A stretch of 64,000 nucleotides of DNA, taken from NCBI RefSeq assembly GCF_000400995.2, contig NZ_DF238983.1, positions 62,001 through 126,000 of the forward strand. The letters are read 5' to 3'. A model generated the notes under the pieces. It was given only the letters and a program-made list of their open reading frames with translations, made no database searches and had not been told where the DNA came from. A program made the translations under genes and the position numbers. Shown piece by piece: positions 38,529 to 48,107 of this stretch (position 1 is the first letter of the stretch; each line of letters starts with the position of its first letter). The stretch comes from Acidovorax sp. MR-S7 (GTDB lineage: Bacteria; Pseudomonadota; Gammaproteobacteria; Burkholderiales; Burkholderiaceae_C).

Positions 38529-39950
38529 ATGGGACGCACCCTGTACGACAAGATCTTCGACGAGCACGTCGTCCACACCGAGGAGGACGGCACGTCCGTC
38601 CTCTACATCGACCGCCACCTGGTGCACGAGGTGACCAGCCCGCAGGCGTTCGAGGGCCTGCGCGAGGCCGGCCGCAAGCTCTGGCGCGTGAGCTCCATCG
38701 TCGCCACGGCCGACCACAACACGCCCACCACGGGCTGGGAGCGCGGCTACGACGGCATCGACGACCCGATCAGCAAGGAGCAGATCACCACCCTGGACAA
38801 GAACATCCAGGAATGGGGCGCGGCCGCGTTCTTCCCGTTCCTGTCCAAGCGCCAGGGCATCGTGCACGTGATCGGCCCCGAGAACGGCGCCACCCTGCCC
38901 GGCATGACCGTGGTCTGCGGCGACAGCCACACCAGCACGCACGGTGCGTTCGGCGCCCTGGCCCACGGCATCGGCACCAGCGAGGTGGAGCACGTGATGG
39001 CCACGCAGACCCTGCTGGCCAAGAAGGCCAAGAACATGCTGGTGAAGGTGAACGGCAAGGTCGCGCCCGGCGTGACGGCCAAGGACATCGTGCTGGCCAT
39101 CATCGGCCGCATCGGCACCGCCGGCGGCACGGGCTACACCATCGAGTTCGCGGGCGACGCGATCCGTGCGCTGTCGATGGAAGGCCGCATGACGGTGTGC
39201 AACATGGCCATCGAGGCCGGCGCGCGCGCGGGCCTGGTGGCCGTGGACGACAAGACCATCGAGTACGTGAAGGGCCGCCCGCTGGCCCCCACGGGCGTGG
39301 AGTGGGACCAGGCCGTGGCCTACTGGAAGACGCTGCATTCCGATGCCGATGCGAAGTTCGACGCCGTAGTCGAGCTGAACGGCGCGGACATCGTGCCGCA
39401 GGTCACCTGGGGCACCAGCCCCGAGATGGTGCTGGGCGTGGACGCCACGGTGCCCGACCCCGACAAGGAAAAGGACCAAGCCAAGCGCGGCGCCATCGAG
39501 CGTGCGCTGACCTACATGGCGCTGGAACCCGGCAAGCCGATCAATGACATCTTCGTGGACAAGGTGTTCATCGGCAGCTGCACCAACAGCCGCATCGAGG
39601 ACATGCGCGAAGCCGCCGCCGTGGTCAAGAAGCTGGGCCAGAAGGTGGCAAAGAACGTCAAGCTCGCCATGGTCGTGCCCGGCTCAGGGCTGGTGAAGGA
39701 ACAGGCCGAGCGCGAGGGGCTGCACGAGATCTTCCGCGCCGCGGGCTTCGAGTGGCGCGAGCCCGGCTGCTCCATGTGCCTGGCCATGAACGCCGACCGC
39801 CTGGAGCCCGGCGAGCGCTGCGCTTCGACCAGCAACCGCAACTTCGAAGGCCGCCAGGGCGCGGGCGGGCGCACGCACCTGGTGAGCCCCGCGATGGCCG
39901 CGGCCGCCGCCATCCACGGCCATTTCGTGGACATCCGCCAATTCGCCTGA
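38529..39950 (+). CDS. leuC: 3-isopropylmalate dehydratase large subunit
   Basis: A 473-residue aconitase-family [4Fe-4S] enzyme of leucine synthesis that isomerises 2- to 3-isopropylmalate with LeuD. Cluster and active-site motifs are [33 protein letters not shown] and GCSMCLAMN, supplying the three cluster cysteines. [19 protein letters not shown] lies centrally. First of leuC-leuD-leuB. Confidence 0.98.
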   Translation: MGRTLYDKIFDEHVVHTEEDGTSVLYIDRHLVHEVTSPQAFEGLREAGRKLWRVSSIVATADHNTPTTGWERGYDGIDDPISKEQITTLDKNIQEWGAAAFFPFLSKRQGIVHVIGPENGATLPGMTVVCGDSHTSTHGAFGALAHGIGTSEVEHVMATQTLLAKKAKNMLVKVNGKVAPGVTAKDIVLAIIGRIGTAGGTGYTIEFAGDAIRALSMEGRMTVCNMAIEAGARAGLVAVDDKTIEYVKGRPLAPTGVEWDQAVAYWKTLHSDADAKFDAVVELNGADIVPQVTWGTSPEMVLGVDATVPDPDKEKDQAKRGAIERALTYMALEPGKPINDIFVDKVFIGSCTNSRIEDMREAAAVVKKLGQKVAKNVKLAMVVPGSGLVKEQAEREGLHEIFRAAGFEWREPGCSMCLAMNADRLEPGERCASTSNRNFEGRQGAGGRTHLVSPAMAAAAAIHGHFVDIRQFA

Positions 39951-39961
39951 GGGGCGCTGCC

Positions 39962-40084
39962 GTGAAACAGCCTCTCGCCACCCTCCTCGCCCTGGCCTTC
40001 GTGCTGGCCGGCTGCAACACCGTCAAGGGCATGGGCCAGGACGTGCAGCGCGCCGGCTCGGCCATCGAACGCGCCGCCAAGTAA
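39962..40084 (+). CDS. entericidin-like small lipoprotein
   Basis: A 40-residue protein with a GTG start. A signal sequence ends in the lipobox LAGC ([13 protein letters not shown]), and a short helical tail follows ([15 protein letters not shown]). This matches the entericidin A/B family of tiny outer-membrane lipoproteins, which in enterics are linked to programmed lysis; the role here is unknown. It sits 11 bp after leuC and 13 bp before leuD, so it is part of the leu transcript. Confidence 0.8.
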   Translation: MKQPLATLLALAFVLAGCNTVKGMGQDVQRAGSAIERAAK

Positions 40085-40097
40085 AGGACCCACCGCC

Positions 40098-41895
<1,798 letters not shown>

Positions 41896-41899
41896 GCGG

Positions 41900-43214
41900 T
41901 CAGGCGGCCGGTGCGGCCTGCGGCAGCGCCGCGCTGGCCGTGCGGTTGCGCCCCGCGGACTTGGCGGCGTAGAGCGCCCGGTCCTCCGCCTGCAGCAGCA
42001 CGGCCGCCTCCACGGGCGCGTCGCCGGGCACCGGCTGCCAGCACACCACGCCCAGGCTCACCGTGACCAGGCCCTGCGGGCTCGCCGGGTGGGGCAGCCG
42101 CAGCGTCTCGACCTGCGCGCATGCGCTCGGCCACTGCGGCCGCGCCGCGCGCGTCGGTGCCGGGCAGCACGACGACGAACTCCTCGCCGCCATAGCGGCT
42201 CACCATGTCGCCCGGCCGCAGCGCGCATTGCTCCAGCACCCGCGCCACGGCGCGCAGGCACTCGTCGCCGCCCAGGTGGCCCTGGGTGTCGTTGTAGCTC
42301 TTGAAATAGTCCACGTCCGCCATGCACAGCGACAGCACCTGGCCGTCGCGCCGGGCGCGGGCGATCTCGCGCTCCAGCCGCTCGTCCAGCGAGCGGCGGT
42401 TGTGCAGCCCGGTGAGATAGTCCTGCCGCGCATAGTAGGCCAGGCGGTCGTTGGCCGCGGTGAGCTGTTCCTCGGCCATCTTGCGCGCGGTGATGTCCAT
42501 CCACGCGACCGACAGGCCCACCACTGCGGCGCGCGCATCGCGCAACGGGTGCCGCGTCACGTAGAACCAGCGCCCGTCCCAGGCCCATTCACGGCCGGGC
42601 ATGGGTGCGCCCGCGTCGGCGGCGGCGAAGTCCTCGCGCAGGGCATCGGCCGCCACGGGCACCCGCTCCGCCAGGCACAGGCCGGGCAGCGCCTCCACCT
42701 CGCGTCCCAGCAGCAACGCCATGGCCTGGTCGGCCATGGCCACACGCCCCTCGCGCGTCAGCGTGCACAGGGCCACGGGCGCCAGGTCGTACACCGCCTC
42801 CAGCTGCAGAACGCGCTCGCCGAGCATCGAGATGTCGCGGTCCACGCCGCGGTAGCCGGCCAGGTCGCCCTGCGCGTCGAAGAGCGGCACGCCGCTGGTT
42901 TCGAGCACCACGATGCTGCCGTCGGGCCGCACGTTGCGGTTCACCAGCCCCGAGAACGGCCTGCGCGCCGCCACGATCGCCGCGAACTCGCGGCCCACGC
43001 GCTGCGCCTCGGCCTGCGGCATGAAATCGAACGGCGTGCGCCCCAGCACTTCGGAGGGCGGCCGCCCGAGCAGCACCGTCACCATGGCCGAGCAATAGGT
43101 GTAGCGGCCCTGGGCGTCCACTTCCCAGATCCAGTCGCTGTTGTGGTCCAGCAGGTCGCGCAGGTGGCGCGGATCGTCCTGCCAGCCTGCAAGGGAATCG
43201 TCGAGGGAAGACAT
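41900..43214 (-). pseudogene. PAS-PAS-GGDEF diguanylate cyclase, frameshifted
   Basis: The gene begins MSSLDDSLAGWQDDPRHLRD and encodes two PAS domains (about residues 20-135 and 140-255) and a GGDEF domain. The active site is RYGGEEF, and an inhibitory-site RPGD lies five residues before it, so it was a potential cyclic-di-GMP synthase. At 42114-42119 the frame breaks: after AERMR the natural continuation (QVETLRLPHP and LVTVSLGVVCWQP, ending at 41900) lies in another frame. Two bases seem to be missing from a GC-dinucleotide run. The unshifted frame runs on to 41826, into leuB, as meaningless sequence. The product would lack the end of the GGDEF domain. Phase variation or a sequencing error are alternatives. 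Confidence 0.8.
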
Positions 43215-43264
43215 GGAGGAAGCGGAACCGTCCGGAAAGATTTGTAACTATACGCCCGGCGGGC

Positions 43265-44191
43265 TCATGCGACCCAGCCCTCCAGCAGCAGCGGTCGCAC
43301 AGCTTCGTCGAAAGCCGACCGGATGTCCGGAAACACCGCCGGCAGCGGCGCGCCCACGGCCTTGAGCCACAGGACGGTGCTAGGGATCGGCGGGTCGAAC
43401 TCGTGCACCCCGCCGCCGCGCGCCCCATGGTCAGCCGCTGTGAACGGATCGACGATGGACACGCCGCGGCCGTGGAGCACGAACGTCGCCACGGTGGCCG
43501 GCGAGCGGGCCGACACCGCCATGCGCCGGGGGATGTTCTGCGCGGTGAACAGCTCGTCGATGCGCAGCCGCGTGAAGCTGCCCTCGGCGAGCGAGACGAA
43601 CTCGCGGCCGGCCAGCATGGACGGGTCCACCCGCGCCGCGCCGCCGAAGTCTCCCGGCGTGGCCGAGATGCATTTGCACCGCAGCCGGTAGGCCTGGATC
43701 AGCTCCACGCCGTCGAGATCCACGGGCGGCATGGCCAGGCCGATGTCGTAGCGCCGGTCGCGGACCAGGCCGATGATCTCGTTGGAGCTGAAGGTGTCCA
43801 CCTCCACCTGCAGCGCCTCACGCCCCTGCAGCACGCCCGCCAGCAGCCGCGGCAGCCCGCTCACCGACAGGGTGGACATGGCCGCGATGCGCAGGCGCCC
43901 GGCCTCCCTGTCGCGCAGCTTGTCGGCCAGGTCGGCCAGCTTCCACACCGCGCCGAACAGCTGCCGCGTCTGCTGGTGCATCACCTGCCCGGCCTCGCTC
44001 GGCCGCAGGCCGCCGCGCTTGGATTCGAACAGGCTCAGGCCCAGGTCTTCCTCCAGCGAGGCGATCAGCTTGCTCACCGCGGCCTGGCTGATGAAGAGCG
44101 TTTCCGCGGCCGCCTTCATGCTGCCGCCGGTCATCACCGCGTGGAAGGCTTCGAGCTGGCGGAACGTGGGTCTGCGGGCTTCGGTGCGCAT
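43265..44191 (-). CDS. LysR-family transcriptional regulator
   Basis: A 308-residue regulator. The winged helix is TFRQLEAFHAVMTGGSMKAA with recognition helix LFISQAAVSKLIASLEEDLG; the effector-binding domain follows. It is divergent from a Bug-type binding protein and a DadA-type oxidoreductase, with a 107-bp shared intergenic region, and most likely regulates them (inference). It resembles regulators of amino-acid or opine catabolism such as OccR or NocR, though the effector is unknown. Confidence 0.88.
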   Translation of the reverse strand: MRTEARRPTFRQLEAFHAVMTGGSMKAAAETLFISQAAVSKLIASLEEDLGLSLFESKRGGLRPSEAGQVMHQQTRQLFGAVWKLADLADKLRDREAGRLRIAAMSTLSVSGLPRLLAGVLQGREALQVEVDTFSSNEIIGLVRDRRYDIGLAMPPVDLDGVELIQAYRLRCKCISATPGDFGGAARVDPSMLAGREFVSLAEGSFTRLRIDELFTAQNIPRRMAVSARSPATVATFVLHGRGVSIVDPFTAADHGARGGGVHEFDPPIPSTVLWLKAVGAPLPAVFPDIRSAFDEAVRPLLLEGWVA

Positions 44192-44227
44192 GGCGACTTA
44201 ACTTGCGGTTGATTGGACTGAAGCACA

Positions 44228-44298
44228 AATCCTTTGCCAGGGGCGGCGGCCGCGGCCTACAGTGAATTTCCACACCGCCATTCGCAAAAGGATTCGAG
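44228..44298 (+). promoter_or_regulatory. promoter region of the Bug-DadA operon with inverted repeat
   Basis: TTGCCA (44234-44239) and TACAGT (44258-44263), 18 bases apart, form a plausible sigma-70 promoter. AAATCCTTTGC overlapping the -35 is repeated in inverted form as GCAAAAGGATT just before the ATG, with one extra A. The second arm contains the ribosome-binding site. Confidence 0.5.
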
Positions 44299-45267
44299 AT
44301 GAAGTTCGTTCGGACGTTGCTTGCCATCGCCATGCTGGCGACCCTGCCCGCGGCCCATGCGCAGGAGGACTTTCCCAACCGCCCGGTGCGCATCATTGTT
44401 CCATGGCCGCCCGGCGCGCTGTCCGACGGGGCGACGCGCATCGTCGCGGCCAAGCTCAGCGAGGAGTGGAAGCAGCCGGTGGTCGTGGAGAACAAGCCCG
44501 GCGCGAACGGCACCATCGGCGCCGACCTCGCGGCCCGCGCCAAGCCCGACGGCTACACACTGATCAACACCAATACCGACATCGACTCGCTCAACCAGCT
44601 GCTCTACGCCAACCTGCCCTACAACGCCGAGCGCGACTTCGCGCCGGTGGCGATGATGGCGACCCAGGCCATGGTGCTGATGACCCACCTGAACTACACC
44701 CCCACCACGCTGCAGCAGATGGTGGAGGACGCGAAGGCCCACCCCGGCAAGCTCAACTACGCGTCCTGGGGCCGCGGCGGCGTCAGCCACATGGCGATGG
44801 AGCTCTTCAAGCACGCGGCGGGCGTGGACATCACCCATGTGCCCTACAAAGGCTCCACCCCCGCCATCTCGGACGTCGTCAGCGGCCAGGTGCAGATGAT
44901 GTTCGCGGGCGCCGCGTCGGGCATGTCGCTCTACCAGGGGCAGAAGGTGCGCGTGCTCGGCGTGGCCTCCGCGCAGCGCCTGCGCCAGCTGCCCAGCATT
45001 CCCACGATCGCGGAGCAGGGCTATCCGGGCTTCGAGGTGGAGACCTGGAACGGCATCTCGGCACCTGCGGGCACGCCTGCCGCCGTGGTGCGCAAGATCA
45101 GCGCCGCGGTCCAGCGCGCGCTGTCCGACCCGGCCATCGCCCAGCGGCTGGAGACCCAGGGCGCGACGGTGGTCACAGGCAGTCCCGAGCACTACCGGGA
45201 CTTCATCCGCGCGCGCGCCGGCAAATGGCAGGCATCGGTCGACATGCTGGGGATCAAGCCCGAATGA
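44299..45267 (+). CDS. Bug/TctC-type periplasmic substrate-binding protein
   Basis: A 322-residue secreted binding protein. The signal peptide MKFVRTLLAIAMLATLPAAHA is followed by FPNRPVRIIVPWPPG, VVVENKPGANGTIGAD and VPYKGSTPAISDVVSGQVQ, the Bug-family signatures. Such proteins capture carboxylates or similar small acids; many in these bacteria lack their own membrane partners, and none is encoded here. The stop overlaps the next ATG by 4 bp, linking it to a DadA-type oxidoreductase. Confidence 0.93.
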   Translation: MKFVRTLLAIAMLATLPAAHAQEDFPNRPVRIIVPWPPGALSDGATRIVAAKLSEEWKQPVVVENKPGANGTIGADLAARAKPDGYTLINTNTDIDSLNQLLYANLPYNAERDFAPVAMMATQAMVLMTHLNYTPTTLQQMVEDAKAHPGKLNYASWGRGGVSHMAMELFKHAAGVDITHVPYKGSTPAISDVVSGQVQMMFAGAASGMSLYQGQKVRVLGVASAQRLRQLPSIPTIAEQGYPGFEVETWNGISAPAGTPAAVVRKISAAVQRALSDPAIAQRLETQGATVVTGSPEHYRDFIRARAGKWQASVDMLGIKPE

Positions 45268-46508
45268 GCGCCACCGACGCCACCTCGGTCGGGGTCATCG
45301 GCTCCGGCATCCTGGGCCTGTCCACGGCCCTCTATCTGCAGCGCGCCGGCTTCGCGGTGACGGTGATCGACGCGCTGCCCGCGGGCGGGGGCACGTCGTT
45401 CGGCAACTCGGGGCTGATCAGCGCCGACACCGCCGTGCCCATCGCCCAACCCGGCATGCTCAGGAAGGTGCCCGGCTGGCTGCTGCGCTCCGACGGACCC
45501 CTGGTCATCCGCAGCGGGTATGCGCCCCGCCTCGCGCCCTGGCTGCTGCGCTGGATCGGGGCCAGCTCGATCGAGCGCGTGCTGCGTATCTCCGACGCGA
45601 TGCGCGCACTGCATTCCACGTCTCTCCACGCCTGGCGCGAACTGCTGGGTGACGCGGATTTCCAGCGCCTCGTGCGGCCCGTCGGGCAGGTGCGCATCTG
45701 GGAAGGCGACGGCATGGAGTCGCGCATCGAGATGCAGATCGCCCAGCGCCATGCCATCGCCGTCGAGCCGCTCACGGCCGCCGACCTGCAGCGCATCTAT
45801 CCCGGCATCTCGCCCGAGATACGGCGCGGCATGCGCATTCCCGGCAATGCCTTCACCGTCAGCCCGCTGGGGCTGGTGCAGGCGCTGCATGCGCAATTCC
45901 TCGCGGGCGCAGGCCAGACCGTGCACGAGCGCGTACTCAAGATCCTGCCGTGCGGGCCCGAAGGGTTCACGCTGATGACCAACATGGCCAACCGCCGCTT
46001 TCCACGCATCGTGGTGGCGGGCGGGGCCTGGAGCGGCAGGCTGCTGGAGCCGCTGGGCCTGCGGGTTCCGCTGGAATCCGAGCGCGGCTACCACGCCCTG
46101 CTGCCCGCGCCCAGCATCGAACTGCCCATGCCGCTGTCGGTGAAGAACCGTGGCTTCGGCATGACCCCCATGGCCGAGGGCCTGCGGGTGACGGGAACCG
46201 TGGAATTCGCCGGGCTCGAGGCCGCGCCGGACGAGCGCCGCGCCGCAGCGCTCGCCGCGCATGCGCGGCGCATCTTCCCCGGCCTGCAGGCCGGCGAGCC
46301 GCGCTACTGGATGGGCCACCGCCCGTCCACGCCCGACAGCCTGCCGGTGCTGGGCGAGGCGCCCGGCCATCCCGGCCTGTACCTCGCCTTCGGGCATGGC
46401 CACTTCGGCCTCACGGGCGGCCCGCCCAGCGGCAAGCTCGTCAGCCAGCTCATCGCGGGTGCGAAGCCGGCGATCGACCCGGCTCCTTACGCCATCGGGC
46501 GATTCTGA
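45264..46508 (+). CDS. FAD-dependent oxidoreductase, D-amino-acid dehydrogenase (DadA)-like
   Basis: A 414-residue DAO-family flavoprotein. The N-terminal dinucleotide fold is VGVIGSGILGLSTALYLQRA; later LESERGYHALLP and WMGHRPSTPDSLPVLGEAP, then GHGHFGLTGGPPSG, match D-amino-acid dehydrogenases. It probably oxidises a D-amino acid or similar amine. It is coupled to the Bug protein and likely controlled by the divergent LysR regulator. Substrate not determinable by eye. Confidence 0.88.
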   Translation: MSATDATSVGVIGSGILGLSTALYLQRAGFAVTVIDALPAGGGTSFGNSGLISADTAVPIAQPGMLRKVPGWLLRSDGPLVIRSGYAPRLAPWLLRWIGASSIERVLRISDAMRALHSTSLHAWRELLGDADFQRLVRPVGQVRIWEGDGMESRIEMQIAQRHAIAVEPLTAADLQRIYPGISPEIRRGMRIPGNAFTVSPLGLVQALHAQFLAGAGQTVHERVLKILPCGPEGFTLMTNMANRRFPRIVVAGGAWSGRLLEPLGLRVPLESERGYHALLPAPSIELPMPLSVKNRGFGMTPMAEGLRVTGTVEFAGLEAAPDERRAAALAAHARRIFPGLQAGEPRYWMGHRPSTPDSLPVLGEAPGHPGLYLAFGHGHFGLTGGPPSGKLVSQLIAGAKPAIDPAPYAIGRF

Positions 46509-46543
46509 GCGGCCGGGCCCGGCGGGCGCGCCCGGGCATCCGC

Positions 46544-46549
46544 TACAAT
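46544..46549 (+). promoter_or_regulatory. candidate -10 box of the asd leader
   Basis: TACAAT lies 9 bases before the ATG of the threonine-rich leader frame; no good -35 is visible. If used, the message would start almost at the leader ATG. Confidence 0.4.
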
Positions 46550-46557
46550 GCCCGGCT

Positions 46558-46659
46558 ATGTTTGCCGCCCGCCCGTTCGCACAGAACACCGCCACTGCCG
46601 CCCTGGCAGGCGTCGCCGAGCGTGCAATCACCACCAAAACCACGACCATTAAGGGCTGA
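46558..46659 (+). CDS. candidate threonine-rich leader peptide of asd
   Basis: A 33-codon frame, ATG to TGA, ends in AITTKTTTIKG: five of nine residues at 46630-46656 are threonine, flanked by isoleucine. This resembles the E. coli thr leader, whose threonine and isoleucine codons sense charged tRNA. It sits 102 bp before asd, a threonine-pathway gene. Downstream RNA can form mutually exclusive hairpins (46665-46708 or 46686-46709) and a weak hairpin with a U tract. No ribosome-binding site is visible if transcription starts near 46556, so leaderless translation would be needed. Attenuation is inference. Confidence 0.5.
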   Translation: MFAARPFAQNTATAALAGVAERAITTKTTTIKG

Positions 46660-46664
46660 ACCAG

Positions 46665-46709
46665 CTCCGGTATCGTCGTGCGCCCTCCCTGGCCCAGACG
46701 AGCCGGGGG
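46665..46709 (+). other. alternative hairpins in the asd leader
   Basis: CTCCGG..TCGTC (46665-46677) pairs with GACGA.CCGGGG (46697-46708). Alternatively TCCCTGGC (46686-46693) pairs with GCCGGGGG (46702-46709). They share the same right arm, so they cannot form together. Confidence 0.5.
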
Positions 46710-46711
46710 TG

Positions 46712-46740
46712 AACAGAAGTCCGGTCGGGCACTGTTTTTA
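46712..46740 (+). terminator. possible intrinsic terminator in the asd leader
   Basis: AACAG (46712-46716) can pair with CTGTT (46732-46736), with a short inner TCC/GGG stem, followed by a T run to 46739. The stem is weak, so this is only a candidate. Confidence 0.35.
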
Positions 46741-46761
46741 CTTTGTGAAAGGGCGTTGAAA

Positions 46762-47892
46762 ATGAGCAAGTTGGTAGGTTTGGTCGGCTGGCGCGGCATG
46801 GTCGGCTCTGTGCTGATGGACCGCATGGTGCAGGAGAAGGACTTCGACCTGATCGAGCCCCTGTTCTTCTCCACATCGAACGCAGGCGGCAAGGCGCCCG
46901 CGATGGCCAAGAACGAGACCACGCTGCAGGACGCGTTCGACATCGCGCAGCTGGCGCGCTGCGAGATCATCATCACCGCCCAGGGCGGCGACTACACCAC
47001 CGAGGTCTTCCCCAAGCTGCGCGCCGCAGGCTGGAAGGGCCACTGGATCGACGCCGCCTCCACGCTGCGCATGAAGGACGACGCGGTCATCGTCCTCGAC
47101 CCGGTGAATATGCCCGTCATCCAGAACGCCCTGGCCAAGGGCGGCAACAACTGGATCGGCGGCAACTGCACGGTGAGCTGCATGCTGATGGGCGTGGGTG
47201 CGCTCTACAAGGCGGGCCTCGTCGAGTGGATGAGCACGCAGACCTACCAGGCCGCCAGCGGCGGCGGTGCACAGCACATGCGCGAGCTGCTCACGCAGTA
47301 CGGCACGCTGAACGCCGAGGTGAAGGCCCTGCTCGACGACCCCAAGAGCGTCATCCTGGAGATCGACCGCAAGGTCATCGCCAAGCAGCGCGCCCTTTCG
47401 GCCGACGAAACCGCCAACTTCGGCGTGCCCCTGGGCGGATCGCTGATTCCCTGGATCGACAAGGACCTGGGCAACGGCATGTCCAAGGAAGAGTGGAAGG
47501 GCATGGCCGAGACCAACAAGATCATGGGCCAGGGCGAAGGCTTCGGCTCGCCCGCCGTGCCGGTCGATGGCTTCTGCGTGCGCGTGGGTGCCATGCGCTG
47601 CCACAGCCAGGCGCTGACCTTCAAGCTGAAGAAGGACGTGCCCGTAGCCGACATCGAGGCCATGATCGCCGCCGACAACGAATGGGCCAAGGTCGTGCCC
47701 AACACGCGCGAGGCCACGCTCCGCGACCTGACGCCCGTGGCCGTCACCGGCACCATGACCATCCCTGTGGGCCGCATCCGCAAGCTGGCCATGGGCCCCG
47801 AGTATGTCGGCGCCTTCACCATCGGCGACCAGCTCCTGTGGGGTGCGGCCGAGCCGCTGCGCCGCATGCTACGCATCCTCCTGGACGCCTGA
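46762..47892 (+). CDS. asd: aspartate-semialdehyde dehydrogenase
   Basis: A 376-residue NADPH enzyme that makes aspartate-4-semialdehyde, the branch point to threonine, methionine, lysine and cell wall. It begins [20 protein letters not shown]. The active-site cysteine is in [16 protein letters not shown], and [13 protein letters not shown] and [13 protein letters not shown] follow. Length fits the Gram-negative type. It supplies Hom encoded at 12800. A threonine-rich leader precedes it. Confidence 0.97.
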   Translation: MSKLVGLVGWRGMVGSVLMDRMVQEKDFDLIEPLFFSTSNAGGKAPAMAKNETTLQDAFDIAQLARCEIIITAQGGDYTTEVFPKLRAAGWKGHWIDAASTLRMKDDAVIVLDPVNMPVIQNALAKGGNNWIGGNCTVSCMLMGVGALYKAGLVEWMSTQTYQAASGGGAQHMRELLTQYGTLNAEVKALLDDPKSVILEIDRKVIAKQRALSADETANFGVPLGGSLIPWIDKDLGNGMSKEEWKGMAETNKIMGQGEGFGSPAVPVDGFCVRVGAMRCHSQALTFKLKKDVPVADIEAMIAADNEWAKVVPNTREATLRDLTPVAVTGTMTIPVGRIRKLAMGPEYVGAFTIGDQLLWGAAEPLRRMLRILLDA

Positions 47893-47901
47893 TCCCCCTG
47901 C

Positions 47902-47928
47902 CCGGCGGCGCCCGCGCGGTGCCGCCGG
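47902..47928 (+). other. stem-loop after asd
   Basis: CCGGCGGC (47902-47909) pairs perfectly with GCCGCCGG (47921-47928). No T tract follows, so it may be an mRNA 3' stabiliser or a rho-associated end. Confidence 0.4.
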
Positions 47929-48039
47929 CTGCAGTTCCATGATGGATACGCCCTGTTACGGGTCGTTGTCCGTTACCAACATGCGATGGGCCATTCCTTG
48001 CTCCAAACCGGGGCGGAAAAGCTGGAGCGCCGTGTCAGC

Positions 48040-48068
48040 TTGTCAGTGCAAAACATTGATGCTATGGT
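48040..48068 (+). promoter_or_regulatory. candidate sigma-70 promoter of fimV
   Basis: TTGTCA (48040-48045) and TATGGT (48063-48068) are separated by 17 bases and lie about 40 bases before the fimV ATG, in a locally AT-rich stretch. Confidence 0.55.
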
Positions 48069-48107
48069 GCTTTTTACATATTTTCACGCTCGGGAGGGGC
48101 CTCGACC

